Part shown: one piece after another, positions 47,258-59,499 of the stretch | How the letters are laid out: each line of letters begins with the position of its first letter | Position numbering within the stretch: the stretch's first letter is position 1 | DNA from: Cyathus striatus | Lineage: Eukaryota > Basidiomycota > Agaricomycetes > Agaricales > Nidulariaceae | Direction of reading: 5' to 3' | DNA length: 64,000 bases | Assembly (NCBI GenBank): GCA_025738555.1 | Contig: JAOVFP010000011.1 | Location: forward strand, 3,410,001-3,474,000 | Made by a program: the position numbers and the translations under genes | Notes under the pieces: model-generated | What the model saw: the letters and a program-made list of their open reading frames with translations, nothing else | Told to the model about the DNA's origin: nothing | Database searches by the model: none

Positions 47258-47500
47258 TCAGCCAATCATATTGCCAGAAAGTGAGATCCCGACCGCAATC
47301 CACAAATTGCCTTATAGGGAAATCCAAACGACCCTATAACCCAACTACCTTAAAAGGTAGTGGGAATATATTAGTTCTATTTAACTATGTATCACAAATT
47401 TGGCACATCATAAGGTAGTTGGGTTATAGGGTAGTTTGGATTTCCCTATAAGGAAATTTCAGAAATTGAGGTCAGGATCTCACTTTCAGATGATTTGATT
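47258..47500. mobile_element. Hairpin MITE with about 100-bp imperfect arms
   Basis: The inner arms CCTTATAGGGAAATCCAAAC (from 47310) and GTTTGGATTTCCCTATAAGG (to 47453) pair over 43 bp with one mismatch (CGACCC against CTACCC, a CpG). Outside them AAAGTGAGATCCCGACCGCAAT pairs with the complement of ATTGAGGTCAGGATCTCACTTT. The 57-nt loop is AT-rich. The whole would be a very stable stem. No sure target duplication. Confidence 0.75.
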
Positions 47501-47850
47501 GGATGGCACCCTAAAACCCTTTGACCTGTGAGGCTGTGACCAGTGTGACATGCCTGTTTGTATTCCACATTTGAGTTATCTTGTCTGTGTGACACACCAA
47601 TCACTATTTCTATTTAAAAAATTTGAATTGCTCTGGTTACTATTTAATAAATTCCCTTTCTTTCCTACTCTTTCCTACTATCTTCCTGTAACATTCTTCA
47701 TCAGTATCCCAACCCCTACATTGTCTATCCACTGTCATTCATTCCTCTTCCAATTCTACCATTTGGTCTTTCCTTCATCTCAAATCACTGCTTTACCACC
47801 TTCTTCCTTGTCACCTCCTGTGACAATCTTCATGTAATACACCAAGAGTT

Positions 47851-48186
47851 TTGTGGGTTACAGAATTGAATGGGTTGTTGTCTGGAACAACCACCACCCA
47901 TGGTGAGAAATGGCCAAATTTGACATTCTCCAATCTTTGTTATTTAGATTTTACTACAAAAGTAGGAGTACACCAGTGGTTTTCTCACTGGGTGGATATG
48001 CAGATTGACTTCCATCCTGATGACACCCAGCTTTACAAGAACAAGCTGGTCCACCTTTCTTACTATGATCAAAACAATGTCCAAATTCATCCTTCCCAAG
48101 TTGTATCTATGTTGCTACCTGGAACTCTTGTAGTAATTCAATCCTCTTTAATCATGTATATACTTTCTGGTAACAGAAAGGTGTGA
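47851..48186 (+). CDS. Hypothetical ORF, unrecognised
   Basis: A 111-codon frame (KWPNLTFSNLCYLDFTTKVG, HQWFSHWVDMQIDFHPDD, SYYDQNNVQIHPSQVVSMLL) with protein-like composition and no low complexity. A possible acceptor (TTACAG) precedes it at about 47862. It could be one exon of a decayed transposon gene. No family recognised. Confidence 0.3.
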   Translation: MWVTELNGLLSGTTTTHGEKWPNLTFSNLCYLDFTTKVGVHQWFSHWVDMQIDFHPDDTQLYKNKLVHLSYYDQNNVQIHPSQVVSMLLPGTLVVIQSSLIMYILSGNRKV

Positions 48187-48369
48187 AAATATCTTCTGTC
48201 AATGTTTCTGGTAAATAATTGACATATAAATATATATCAGGTTTTTCAACTTCAGATGAAGTCTCAGCAAATTTTTGTGTAGCAAATAATTGACATATTT
48301 CTACTTCATATTTTTATTATATTTCTGTCTAAAATTAAAATCTATAAATCCTTTTCTGTGAACCCCCTG

Positions 48370-49565
48370 TTTGCTTCTGCAAATAACTGTGTTTCTACAT
48401 GTTTACCTCACTCTTATTATACAGTATGTGTTACTCTACCACTTTCACCAACAACACACTGGTCTCAATTTTACTATCAGAACAAGATTATACATTACAC
48501 TAACATAGTTCACTATGTGTTCTTGCTTAGCAATAGATCAAAACATCTCAACACCTGCACAATACACCTGGGTGCTTGTGCACAAAATTATATTTGTACA
48601 TATTTGCCTCTTACTGTGATCTCTATGTATTACTAAATTGTTCTATTTCACTTTTACCACAAACACACTGGTCTTAAATTTACCTTCAGAACATGGCTAT
48701 ACATTATAGTAACATGGTTCTGTGTGTGTTCTTCATTAGCAATAGATCCAACCATCTCTATGCCTGCAGAATACACCTATCATTTCTACAGATGATTGTA
48801 TTTGTATGTATTTACCTCTTACTGTGAACTCTGTGTCTTACTATATTGTTCTATTTTTCTTTTACCACAAACTCACTGGTCTCAGATTTACTTTCAGAAC
48901 ATGGCCATACATTATAGTAACATAGTCCACTATGTGTTATTTCTTAGCAATAGATTGAAACTTCTCTATACCTACACAATATACCTATCACTTCCACACA
49001 TGATTGTATTTGTACATATTTACCTCTTACTGTTAACTCTGAGTGTTACTAAATTGCTCTATTTTGCTTTTACCACAAACTCACTGGTCTTAAATTTACT
49101 TTCAGAACATGGCTATACTGGAGACTTTCAACCAATTGTTCAGTCATGCATCATGCAGGGCCTCCAAACAGAACAATTTAGTCTGGTTGTCACACATCAC
49201 AGGTAGCTGTGAACAAAGGTTCTGTGAAACTAAAAGACTGATTTTTTTTCCAAAAAACTTCAATGATTTTTCACACAATACAAGTGCTCTGTTACATTAG
49301 AATGGTCTAATTTCCCTTCAAAGTCTTCCTAGATTGTAGAAATTTTTTATAATTACTGTGAGATGCAAACAAATTTTATGCTAGTCACACTTCAAACCAG
49401 GAGGTGAACAGAACAATGAATGAACTTTTGTGTCATGCTGAAAAACCATTGAACAATCAGTTGAAAGTCTCCAGTACATTATAATAACATGGTCCACTAT
49501 GTGTTCTTCCTTACCAATAGATCCAAACATCTCTATATCAACTTCAAATTGTGGATTTACACACA
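48370..49565 (+). repeat. 208-bp tandem repeat, about 4.5 copies, split by a MITE
   Basis: TACATTATAGTAACATGGTTC-like landmarks fall at 48491, 48700, 48908 and 49116 (spacing 208-209). Each unit runs through CTTAGCAATAGATC, CATCTCTA.., TATTTGTACATATTTACCTC, CACTGGTCTTAAATTTAC and CAGAACATGGCTA. The last unit is interrupted at 49118 and resumes at 49475. Confidence 0.9.
49118..49474. mobile_element. TA-flanked MITE inserted into the 208-bp array
   Basis: CTGGAGACTTTCAACCAATT at the left and GATTGTTCAATGG complement at the right (CAATCAGTTGAAAGTCTCCAG) form about 25-bp inverted repeats. TA lies at 49116-49117 and 49475-49476. Uninterrupted array units read GGCTATACATTATAG, so this copy's target and duplication can be read directly. 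Same family as 15768-16323 by internal TGTCACACATCACA and GAACAAAGGTTC. Confidence 0.9.
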
Positions 49566-49623
49566 TTTTAGAATTTCTAAATCATACATGTAATAACTAA
49601 TTAAATAAATACTCTTTCTGCTA

Positions 49624-50469
49624 CAGTTGAACCCCTCTTATCTCATAACCCTCATAAGTCATAAAATCAATAACTCATAAGTTTTTCGGTCCACCAACTC
49701 AGTTCACAGAGATTTACAGACCATAACTCATAAAGCTCATAATCCATAAGTCATACAATTTTATGCAGGAAACCCCATATTATTATGTAAGTGTAGTAGG
49801 GTTTATTCATTCTATCCATAGTTTCCTTCAGCCAAATTTTGTATTTACTGACTCTCCACTCACCCTAACATGCCACTTGTTGAATCAATAGCTAGACTAT
49901 GAGTTTTAAAATGCCACTGGGTGAAATGAGACTCAGGGTGTTGAACCCCAAAGGTGAATCACATGCTTTGACAGAAACATCAGACAATGAAATCTATCAA
50001 GCTGTCATGAAATCAATTGCCACTTGTCAGAAGCTAGAGGTAAATGGGGGTGATGATGTGGACCAGGATATTCAGGTGGAGCCTCATCCAACCTGGCATG
50101 ATGTGCTTGCAGCTGCATCAACTATTAAGAAATACACTGAAGATATGAATGATCCTCTTTCCCGCAAAGTTGATGTAATCTTGGACTCATTCAATCAACA
50201 GCTTTGCCTTGATGAGTTCAAGAATATGAAAGATACAGCTTTGACTGATTTTTTCAAATAGTCATAAGTTATTTTATGTGTTATTTCTTCAGACTTTCTA
50301 CTACTCTTTCACTTATATACATTTCTATAATTGCTTTTCTTATGAATCATAAAAAATTGCCAAAATTGGAACTATTTCCTTTTTTGGAAGGTCACTCATA
50401 ACTCATAAAGTCCATAAGTCATATGCTGGGAAGTCCACTGAACCATATGAGATAAGAGGGGTTCAACTG
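49624..50469 (+). mobile_element. pogo/Tigger-like element, internally deleted
   Basis: Perfect 24-bp inverted repeats starting CAGTTGAACCCCTCTTATCT, flanked by TA (49622-49623 and 50470-50471). Subterminal CTCATAAGTCATAAAATC and ACTCATAAAGTCCATAAGTC repeats lie in both ends. CAGTTGAACCCC ends with TA are typical of the pogo/Tigger branch of Tc1/mariner. At 846 bp it is too short for a full transposase but keeps its tail (49899-50261). Confidence 0.9.
49899..50261 (+). pseudogene. C-terminal remnant of a pogo/Tigger-type DDE transposase
   Basis: A 120-codon frame ending at a stop, containing TETSDNEIYQAVMKSI, acidic NGGDDVDQDIQVEPHPTW and DVLAAASTIKKYTEDMND, then DVILDSFNQQL. An acidic linker followed by a helical 'xAL..L..Y......' tail is the usual C-terminus of Tigger/jerky-type transposases. 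The DDE catalytic core and DNA-binding domains are absent, deleted between the left TIR and about 49890. Confidence 0.65.
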
Positions 50470-50471
50470 TA

Positions 50472-53157
50472 TATACATTTTCTAATAATTAATTTGAACT
50501 CTGGACTGGTAGTTTACTTTTTGTTGGTAACAAATTAAAATTTCAATGTTAGTGACTTATAAGAACCCTTTCCCCACTGGGTTCTAAGTTGACTTTTATT
50601 TTGCATGTTGCACCTTTTATTACATATAGACAAACAATTCTTATATGAAACTTGGTAGGTAGTGGGTTCTGCTGCTTGCTAGCTCTATTTCTTTATAACC
50701 AATTGAGGCATTTTAATGATGGCATAGGAAATTTGTCCATTGCATGATCTTGACACAGATAGTCTTAGAGCAATGCTGGGAGTATAAATTAGAAGCAGAC
50801 AACTTAAGAGTGCTGTACTAGACAAATCAGTTTGGCAGTCATGCATCATGTGCCCCTCCAAGGTGCTGAAGTTTTGGCTTCATCACACACCAAAATTCAA
50901 AATGCCAAAATATTTTTAGATTATGTAATATGTGCTTGTTAAGCACTCAAATTTGCGAATTTTCTACCAACAGGTTTCATGAAATTTCACATTTTAAAGC
51001 AACTTACTAGTAGTTTAAGGTGTCTTTCAATGTTTCTAGGTAGTAATATTTAAATATATAAATGTTTTCTAATGAATTCATGAGTGAAAGTGCTGAAATT
51101 TTTGGAATGTCACACCCAGAACATCAAGATGCCACATTGTCATGGCATCTAGCAGTCAGCCATTCCATCCTCACCTGGATCATGACAACAAGGACACCAC
51201 AGAGTCTATCCCCTGTTCAAGGCACACACAGACATTCTTGTCCTTGTCATCAATGGAAGCCATTCTGGGCTCAAATCCCTGTCCCATTGAATCAACATAC
51301 CAATGCCATGCCATTGACATCCCAGTAAAACAGCACCTTTGACATCTTTACCCCCCCTCTCCCCTTCTCCCCTGTCAACACATGCCAATCACTGCTACCA
51401 CTCACCACCACCACCTCATTGTTTTACACTGGCCATCAGTAACACTACCAGCTGCTCATCCTCTCCCACTGTCTCTCATCACTGCACTGCCATCTCCACC
51501 CACCTCGCCTCCCACCTTGCCCTCTCCTGCTGTTTCCCACCATGATACCTCCACTGCTCCCACATGTCTTCACATCCCCACCCCTTTCTCTGCCATCATG
51601 TTGCTGTGCATCACCACCACCACCACCACCACCACCACCACCTTCTCATCACCATCACAGCCACTACCACAGCTGTCATCTTGTCACCACTTCTCACCCC
51701 TGTATCTCTCCTTGTTTCATGACAATGAAGACAATGACAACCATCAGCCAAACATTCCCTCACATTAATGTCCCCAGGACCCTGGATAATCCCACTAAAT
51801 GTTAAATATGTATCCCCCTATAGACAGCCCAGAATTTCAGCAAGGTTGGATACACTTTGGCAGGTATCCCCCCATTGACACCCCTTTTGTTCCCATGATG
51901 TTTAATTAAGTGCCCTGCAAACATCCCCCTACAAGTCATAGCATTCCAAAAGGTTAGATACCTATCCCCTAGTTACAGCACTGCTATAATTGAAGTTCAA
52001 CATGTCATATACTATACCATGCTTGCTGTAGCCACTATCTCACTACATGCCCCTCCCTGCCCCTCTCAATGCCTCTGAGGGCTATGCCTTGTGTACCTGT
52101 GCTCTCTATCTGGATCTCTTAGCATTCAAGTCACATCAGCCAGTGCTTGTGCTGCAGACTGTGTACACACTTGCTTTCCCACAGCCTCATTGATACTTGA
52201 TACAGACTATTGCAGAGAAACATGCCTCTCCTCAACATTAGGGGAATTCAAATATGGCTGTTTTGTAGTGTCGATACAGATCAGTTGTTACAACACTGCT
52301 GAAAAAGTCATTGAAAATTCAGACAGAGTGTCAAAATTTTCATATTCTTTGCATTTTCCTTCTTTTTACTTACAGATATCGCTACAATTTAGAGAATTGA
52401 GTTGCTATTGAGCTATTCATTGTTTATATCTACTATATTTAATTATCTTATGGACATGATGAAAGTCTACAGGTAAGTAGCAAGAAAGAACTTGTGAACT
52501 CCGAAGTGATCGCCAAGTGTTGTTGCTAGGACGCATTATGAATCACCTGTATTGTATCACATATCTTCTAATTTGAATTCTCCTATTGTCTCAAGAATAG
52601 TACAGTATAAGACTACAGGGCAGTATTTTCACTATCAATTTTTGATTTATTGTTATTTCTACCCTTATTTATCTCTCAGTGAACATCTTCAAATGCTCAC
52701 TGCCATTTTACCTATGTTTTAGTCTATCTTGTGCTATATCAGAACTTGTTTTTGCTTTTGCATATAAACCTCATTGTTAGAATGAATAGTGTGCTTCATT
52801 AAGTCTCAAATCAAGCACTCACAGGTACACATTTTTGTATTGATTCATATTGGTTCATGATCATTGTCTTTTATGCATCTGCTATACATAATTCTAACTA
52901 ATCCATCAGGAACAGGACTTTTTACAGGATAGTTATGTTGAGTACACTTTCCACAAGTAGATTACTCATGGAGTCAATTGGAACTAGCAAAATCTATCAA
53001 GATGTACTTGATTTCATATCAGATGAGCTTGTCTGACAGACAAGACTCTCATGCAGTTCAAGTACTATATTTGTTCCTGCATTGACACTCTCACCTATAG
53101 GCCTTATATGAGTATTGTTACCTGCTGTCTCTGGCAAAATCAGTCTGGTGCTATATT
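50472..53157. other. Gene-free AT-rich stretch with a CA-rich low-complexity block
   Basis: 51330-51830 is pyrimidine/CA-rich with a (CAC)n tract at 51611-51645, and is a CpG-poor relative of 62300-62640. TATCCCCCTATAGACAGCCC-type text at 51810-51970 also recurs at 62190-62340. The rest shows no gene or element that I can name. Confidence 0.5.
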
Positions 53158-53467
53158 TGTCAGAAGTAACAAAGAATAAAGAGGGTGATAGAGGATAATG
53201 AAGGGCAAAGAGGGTGATAGTGGAGCAAAGACTCAGACACAAACACTGACACAGACACAGATGGGGAGGAAACTTGTTAACAACTATCAAGTTACAGAGT
53301 GTTTATATACTGGGTGTGTCTACCAAAGTCCAACCAAGGTCCTGTAACTAAGATAACTGACAGCTGTCAATCTGTCAATCAGATATCTGTCAATCACAGA
53401 ACTGTCAAGTATGACAGGTGACAAGTGACAGCTGTCAAAGAAGCTGTGCAACCCTGAATATCTAACA
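53158..53467. mobile_element. Solo LTR, copy 2, with perfect 5-bp target duplication
   Basis: Starts TGTCAGAAGTAACAAAGAAT, ends GCAACCCTGAATATCTAACA. Flanked on both sides by ATATT (53153-53157, 53468-53472). It aligns end to end with 31002-31323 with small gaps. The size and TG..CA ends fit a compact Ty1/copia or Ty3/gypsy LTR. Confidence 0.9.
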
Positions 53468-53540
53468 ATATTAGCATTATTTCCCCTCAGGAGTCTACAA
53501 ATAACCACAACAACACAAACATAGATGATACTATGTCAAT

Positions 53541-54656
53541 ACTGACTCTCAGTAAAAATGAAAAGTCATGCAATGACATGTGTAGTGCATGCCTAGGTCA
53601 TGCATGTCAATTATATGACCAGAGGCACTTTTTTGCATCTTGTAGAAAGCATATAAGAATCATTCTGACTGCATGTTGATGTCATGTCATTGTTATTTAA
53701 TTTATTTCTTTTCATCCAATAGATATTAGCATGAATTAGACATGCCCAGGTCATTTTCCAGTTATTCTTTACTAATCCATTTGATATGTAGTAGAATAAT
53801 TTGAATTTAATTACATCTACTACCTACATACAAAAAGTGTATACTAATATTCAAGCTTTACTCATAGCAATAATAATGACAGTAAAATGATATACTCAAC
53901 TCTTTGACATGGAAGAAGGCTCAAAAGTTGGTGCACTGATGTGCTGATCACTGTTCAGGATGTGGGTCTGGTGAGCAGAAAGTGTTTGAAGAGATGAGTG
54001 ATCAAGATCATGTAGCATCATAAGAGGACTGTGAACAATAAGTATTTATCTGTAGTATCAATAGAAATCCCAGAGAGAATGAGAGGGACTCACAAAAAAC
54101 TTGCAAGTTTTCAAACAACCCAAGCCCATGCACCATTCCAGCTGTGTTCCACCCTTTCCCCTTGCCACTTGGGCCTCACCAGACTCAGATCATTGTTGTT
54201 TTCCATGAGCAAAACTGTGAAACACTGTACAGTAGCTTTGAGGAAGGAAGAGATGGGAAGAGAAGCATACCAATGGATATGGGGGAAAGAGGGGAACCGG
54301 GTTGGAAGCAAGTGGTGCACACTTGAGAAATTAATGTAGCCATACATATATGTACATACATGAAGCCCTTAGTGGATGCCAAGGGAATCAAAGGAACTTA
54401 GTGGAATTTTATGATGTTTGTATACTAAGCTCTGGGTTTGTTCTCTTCTGAAAGTGCTTACATATGACCTATACATGACTTGTACATGCACTGTAGATGT
54501 CCTACAAAATAAAGATTTCATGTTAATCTTGGGTTGCATTAGTAATATTCACACCCTATGTCATAAATGCCTGGTGCATGACAAGAAGCACTTTTTGCAT
54601 GATCTTGCATGACCATCACATGCCTGGCATGATTTTTCATTTTTACTGAGACTGAC
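53541..54656. mobile_element. TIR element with CTCAGTAAAAATGAAAA ends
   Basis: Left ACTGACTCTCAGTAAAAATG, right CATTTTTACTGAGACTGAC, both continuing inward with GAAAA(G/A)TCATGC and several more ATGACNTG/CATGCA motifs. The TIR is about 30 bp plus subterminal repeats, with TA near both outer ends. It is probably a Tc1/mariner-type non-autonomous element. The short ORFs inside (54031-54339) look accidental. Confidence 0.6.
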
Positions 54657-57150
54657 TTCTAGTACATCTATTGACGATGATCACAAGTCTATAGCACAAA
54701 AGATTTGGAAGGTATTATGAGAGTATGAACAATCACAAGGTACAAGCACAGGACTAAATCATAAGGTATGGCACACAACAAACTCTTTGTATAGCAGTGC
54801 TGTGGACAAAGGGAAGGAAGGTGAGGCAGGAAATAGTGCTAATGCATGGCTTGCTGTTGAAGGAATTGCTGGAAGAATAATCCAGCAATGTCAACAAGAA
54901 TTTTTGTTATTAATCCCTCCTGAACTATTTGCAACTGCAAGAATTAGTATTTTGGCTCCACTGAGCAACAAATCATTTGGGGTAGTCATTGTGAAAGGGT
55001 AACTGTTGCTTGGGAAAGGTAAGTATACCATTCCTCCTCAATTTTAATTTGTGCTCATATCTTGAAATTTATTTCAGTTATCATGATGTATGAGAAAGGT
55101 GCTGGGAAAGGTGGAAAACATAACTGTGTTTCATCCACAAACAACATAGGTACCATCTGTCATGAAAGTCATAAAAGCATTGCAATGTATTAAGGATTAA
55201 TCATCAGTGCAATATGGTTATAATGCACTACTCAAGATATCACAATGACACTATAATGCAGTATAAAGTACATGACATTATATAATTCTTATTATCACTC
55301 TTGGAAAGAATATAATGACCTTTAATACATTCACAATACTATACATAACTTATAGCATATATATGTATGAGACCAGGTTAATTGTGGGGCCTTGCATAGT
55401 TGACTACTATTATGTCCTACTGCATTTGGACTTAGATATGTCTCTGATCAGAACTCTTGCAGTGGAAGAGAAGGTAGGAGCAGTCATGGGGAGGCACCCA
55501 CCTTACAAAGGTCAGGTGTCTCAGCACTGGACAAGAGCATAAGTAAAAATATAAAAATACTAGAAATACAAGTAAAAATAAGAGTTTGTCAATGCTATGG
55601 CATATGAATAGAAAAAGAGGTAAGTAAGAAAGGGATAAATCAGCAGCAAGAAAGAAGGAATGACTGAGCATAAATCTCATCTAATTCCTTCAAGCTGCAT
55701 ATCAGCATCAGTATGCCTTTCATCCAAGTGCCAGTTTGTATCATTGAGGTCTAGATCCAGTGGGTGAACATGAAGCTTCATTTCTTTGCTCATTCAGAGC
55801 TTGTACATAAACCAAAAATGTCAGCCAGCTTTCACAATTAGATCATTGTGTGGACCATTGCTCAAATGTTGAAGTCTATGATGGGTTTGAGGCTTTGCAA
55901 CTTCAACAGCTTTGAATTTTTAGCTGAGCAGTTTGAAGTCCCTAAATGCATATCAGTCAGTAAAAAAGTGAAATATTTCAATTGATGGACACACCTTCTG
56001 TGAGTCTTCCTTGCTCGATTGTGGGCCAGGAATGACAATGTCAAGACCCATAGGTGGAACCTCATCAATGCCTCCTCCTCCTCCTCCTCCTCCTCCTCCT
56101 CCTCCTCCTCTGGAGGTGGCTCCTGATCTGACATAGTATTGGACTCTGGAGACAAAACATGATTGTGTGTGTGAGTCATTACTAGTAATAGATTTGGAAA
56201 AGTGGTTAGCAAAGTTAGGAGCTACATGACATGCAAGAACACACCTTAAATATGAGATATGCAATGGTCCAGTATTATCACAAGAGTCTGAAAATGAAAT
56301 GAGGTGCAATAGAACACCAATATAGTATGGAACAAAACTGAGGACTTATGAGGCAATGCCATTTTGTACATCACACCTGGAATATCTATTGGTTATGCTG
56401 TGGAATATGGCCAGCATTGCCATATGGGAAAGTTTTGATGCATGCTGGAATACAATGCACATCATGTTGGTGAAACTTGGGGACATGGTTGGATCCATCC
56501 AGGTGACTGTCAACAACCATGTCAATGTAAGACTTGAAGCAACAGACTATGGGTCTGGATGGTCCCAGAATGTCTCAGGTACACTGGCTGATTAATTGTC
56601 TAGAAAGTGCAAGATCCGAAACATGCTTACTAATGGTCTTGTGAAAAAGTTATAAAGAAAGGTGTTAGATCTCTCTTGCTTTCATGTCCTCTGGTCTTGA
56701 GACTGAAGCCTATGGTGTATGAAGTGAGGGGAGGGAGAGGTAGTGGTCACAGGTCTCAGAGGTGCCAGTAAGTATCATCAACTTCTGCCACATCATGTGT
56801 TATTGCTGAAATTGAACCTGCTTTATACTTCTTATGTAGTCCTTTCCATGTGGTGTACCACTATTATATGGAGGTGAGTACTTCAAGTAGTGGTTTATAA
56901 TGCATAAGGATGGATTCTAATTCAGTCATAGCTTAGTAAGTGACATGGATAAGTAAGTAGCCTTAGGTATAGTGAAAAGTAATTAACTACCATGATGTAT
57001 ATACAGGCATAATTACAGTGCTATTCAGTGTTCTATTCTTCAATAGTTAATGAGATTTTGTATTAATGGTTGATAGTGCTGTTGGATTGGCAAGGTTGAC
57101 AGCCTTGACTGGGTTATGAGGGTGTATATATATTGGAGCACCCCTGCCAT
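54657..57150. other. Gene-free stretch with a (CCT)n microsatellite
   Basis: 56069-56110 is a perfect CCT/CTC run of about 14 units. A 72-codon frame at 54787-55002 (ANAWLAVEGIAGRIIQQC, LLLIPPELFATARIS) has protein-like composition and may be a decayed exon. 55862-56309 minus is open on both sides of the microsatellite but unrecognised. Confidence 0.45.
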
Positions 57151-57204
57151 GGTGATGAGCCTGGTAGCCCACTCAACTGGTTAAGTACCTGTTCTTGCTT
57201 GTGT

Positions 57205-57285
57205 ATAGGCAAGGGCTGGTAGCTCAGTTGGAAGAGCACCTAGTCATGAGTATGGGTGGTCACAGGTTAAATCCCTGTCCAATCC
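57205..57285 (+). repeat. tRNA-derived sequence (SINE head or tRNA pseudogene)
   Basis: GGTAGCTCAGTTGGAAGAGC is a perfect D-arm with pol III box A. CACAGGTTAAATCCCTGTCC is a T-arm with a paired CAGG/CCTG stem and one box B change (GGTTAAATCC for GGTTCAAATCC). The anticodon region CCTAGTCATGAGTATGG does not pair well. The ends do not give an acceptor stem. Upstream, CTGGTAGCCCACTCAACTGG (57158-57177) looks like a second degraded box A region. Confidence 0.6.
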
Positions 57286-57289
57286 AATA

Positions 57290-59460
57290 GTTTTAACAAG
57301 CACACCAAGGGGAAGGAACTAGATACAAGATTCATTGATTATCTATTGCCCCAATTTGTTTATCCCCTCTAATGCATTTTAATAATTGGCTGCAATAAAA
57401 TCCATTGAATTGCATAAGATATATTGTAATATGTTCCTAATTGTATTCTAATCAATTTAGTGTATTTAAGCAACTTGAAATTTGTAGCAGTAGGTATTTA
57501 AACACATTTTTATTCAGCACATGAATTGTAGGACTCTCTGCCAAGTATTAAGATGGTTTGCATGGTTTCATCCTTGTTTATTAGCATTATGTTCTGGCTG
57601 TTACATTAAGGCATTTTAGGGGACCATAATGCCATGTGGGGCAAACTTAGTCTTCCTGACAATCTCTTACATAGGAATGCAAGTATGGTGACAAATACAA
57701 CCTGAACACTGGCACTTTCATGGAATACATCAGCAAATACCCACATCACAAATTTAGTCAAATTAGAAAAAATTAAGGATAATATAAGTCAATTTAAGTT
57801 GAAATTAGTAATATAAGGGACTTTAGATGAATTAGCTGAGGTCCCCTACTTATTCCAAAAAAATTAGGTCAATATTAGGTCATAATTAGGATATTCTAGG
57901 TAAGTTTAGATCCAAATTAGTTTCAGTTTTGCACCCTATTAGCTCATATTATAGCTCACAGTGTACTTGCTTGCAAATTGTATAACAGTATAGTGATAAA
58001 GCATTTTTCATTAAACACATATATATATCTTCTACAAATATATAACAGGCAGATACATACTACACATTAATTAACTATAACTGAACTATACAAACAGATA
58101 GTTGTATTATGGATAATGGAGAGGCCCAGTTGAAGCAGCCAAGAGAAACAGCAGGAGTGAAAGGACAAACAGTAACATGTGCAGAAGACAATAGAATACA
58201 ATGTCAATATAATACAAGGATGAGGACATGACTGATGATGAGAGAGAACAACAGCAAGAGACAATGACAATGATGACAAGAGGACAGTGATGACAGAGGA
58301 TAACAGTGAGAGACAACAAAGACAATGACAACAAGAGGACAATGACAACAAGAAGACAACAACAACAAGAGAACAACAACAACAAGAGAACAACAACAAC
58401 AAGAGAACAACAACAACAAGAGAACAACAACAACAAGAGAACAACAACAACAAGAGAACAATAATGACAAGAGGACAACAACAAGAAAGAACAACAGCTA
58501 GACAGGATGACAGCAAGACAGGATGACAGTGAGAGAGGACAACAATGACCATGACCATGAGAGAGACAACAATGAGAGAGGACAATGGTGCTTGAATCCC
58601 AAACTTTATAGATAGAGAACTGTAGAGGGGATCGATAAGTGAAGGGGCTTGCTGGCAAGGTCACCCAGTGGCTTGAGGAAACACAAGTCAAAGTACACAC
58701 CAGTTTCTTTAAATCTTGTAGTGCAAAGTTGCCATTGGTGCAGAGTCCCAGCAGTGCCAGCACCCAGAACAGAATGCCATAGAAAAGTGAGAAGAGGCCT
58801 TGAGGCCCACTGAGAAGGAGGACTGATGGGATAGCAAAGGAAGATACATGTTCATAGCAGATAGGAAGGGATGAGAGAGAGAAGAAGAGGGGGAAGAGTT
58901 GAACAAGTTGACAGAGTTGAATTCAACATGTTTGTGATGTGGTACAGTCACATGACAATTGAGTCAGGTTCCCAACTGAAACAAACAATTGAATTGATTG
59001 GCTGTCAACTGTTTGGCTCAAGCTTTAATGGCAGCTGCCGCATCAAGTTACAATGCACTTAATCCAACTTGGGGCTTTGCAACCAATTCATGACTTGGTT
59101 GCACATTGCAAACTCATATGATATCATAGCTATAAAAGTACTTTTTATTTGTTAGGTAGTTAGAATGTTATGGGTATTACAAATTACAATGTATGTGCTG
59201 CATACAAGTAGAGATATTATAATGATGCAAGTTTGGTACAAGTTAGGTAAAGTATAAATGCTAGTGCAATGATTACAACTACAATTTCAACAGCTCGAAA
59301 TAGATAGGTATAAATATCAAATAAGTATATTACATGTACTGAAATAAATAGAAATTAGTTATACAGTCATCAACCATTATACGTGACAACAAAACTTGAA
59401 GTTGTGATTCCACATTATCTAGTACATATTCTACTATAAAAATTGTACATATGGATAGAT
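57290..59460. other. Gene-free AT-rich stretch with a 17-bp minisatellite
   Basis: 58345-58480 holds GAGAACAACAACAACAA repeated at a 17-bp period (GAGA at 58386, 58403, 58420), flanked by looser ACAACAATGAC-type repeats over 58240-58580. The minus-strand ORFs of poly-Leu/Cys/Val character are by-products. 57760-57930 is a run of AATTAGGTCAATATTAGG-like text of unknown nature. Confidence 0.6.
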
Positions 59461-59499
59461 ATAATCATATAGAATCACTTTGTATAATTTTTACTGTGC

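Noticed and set aside
48370..49117. CRISPR-like array
   Set aside because: The 208-bp period with conserved whole units and no short repeat/unique spacer pattern is an ordinary eukaryotic tandem repeat.
51382..51805. Pro/His/Ser-rich ORFs
   Set aside because: CA-rich low-complexity DNA. The related copy at 62.4 kb does not preserve the same frame.
58067..58763. Leu/Val/Cys-rich ORFs resembling membrane proteins
   Set aside because: Antisense translations of the ACAACAACAAGAG minisatellite.
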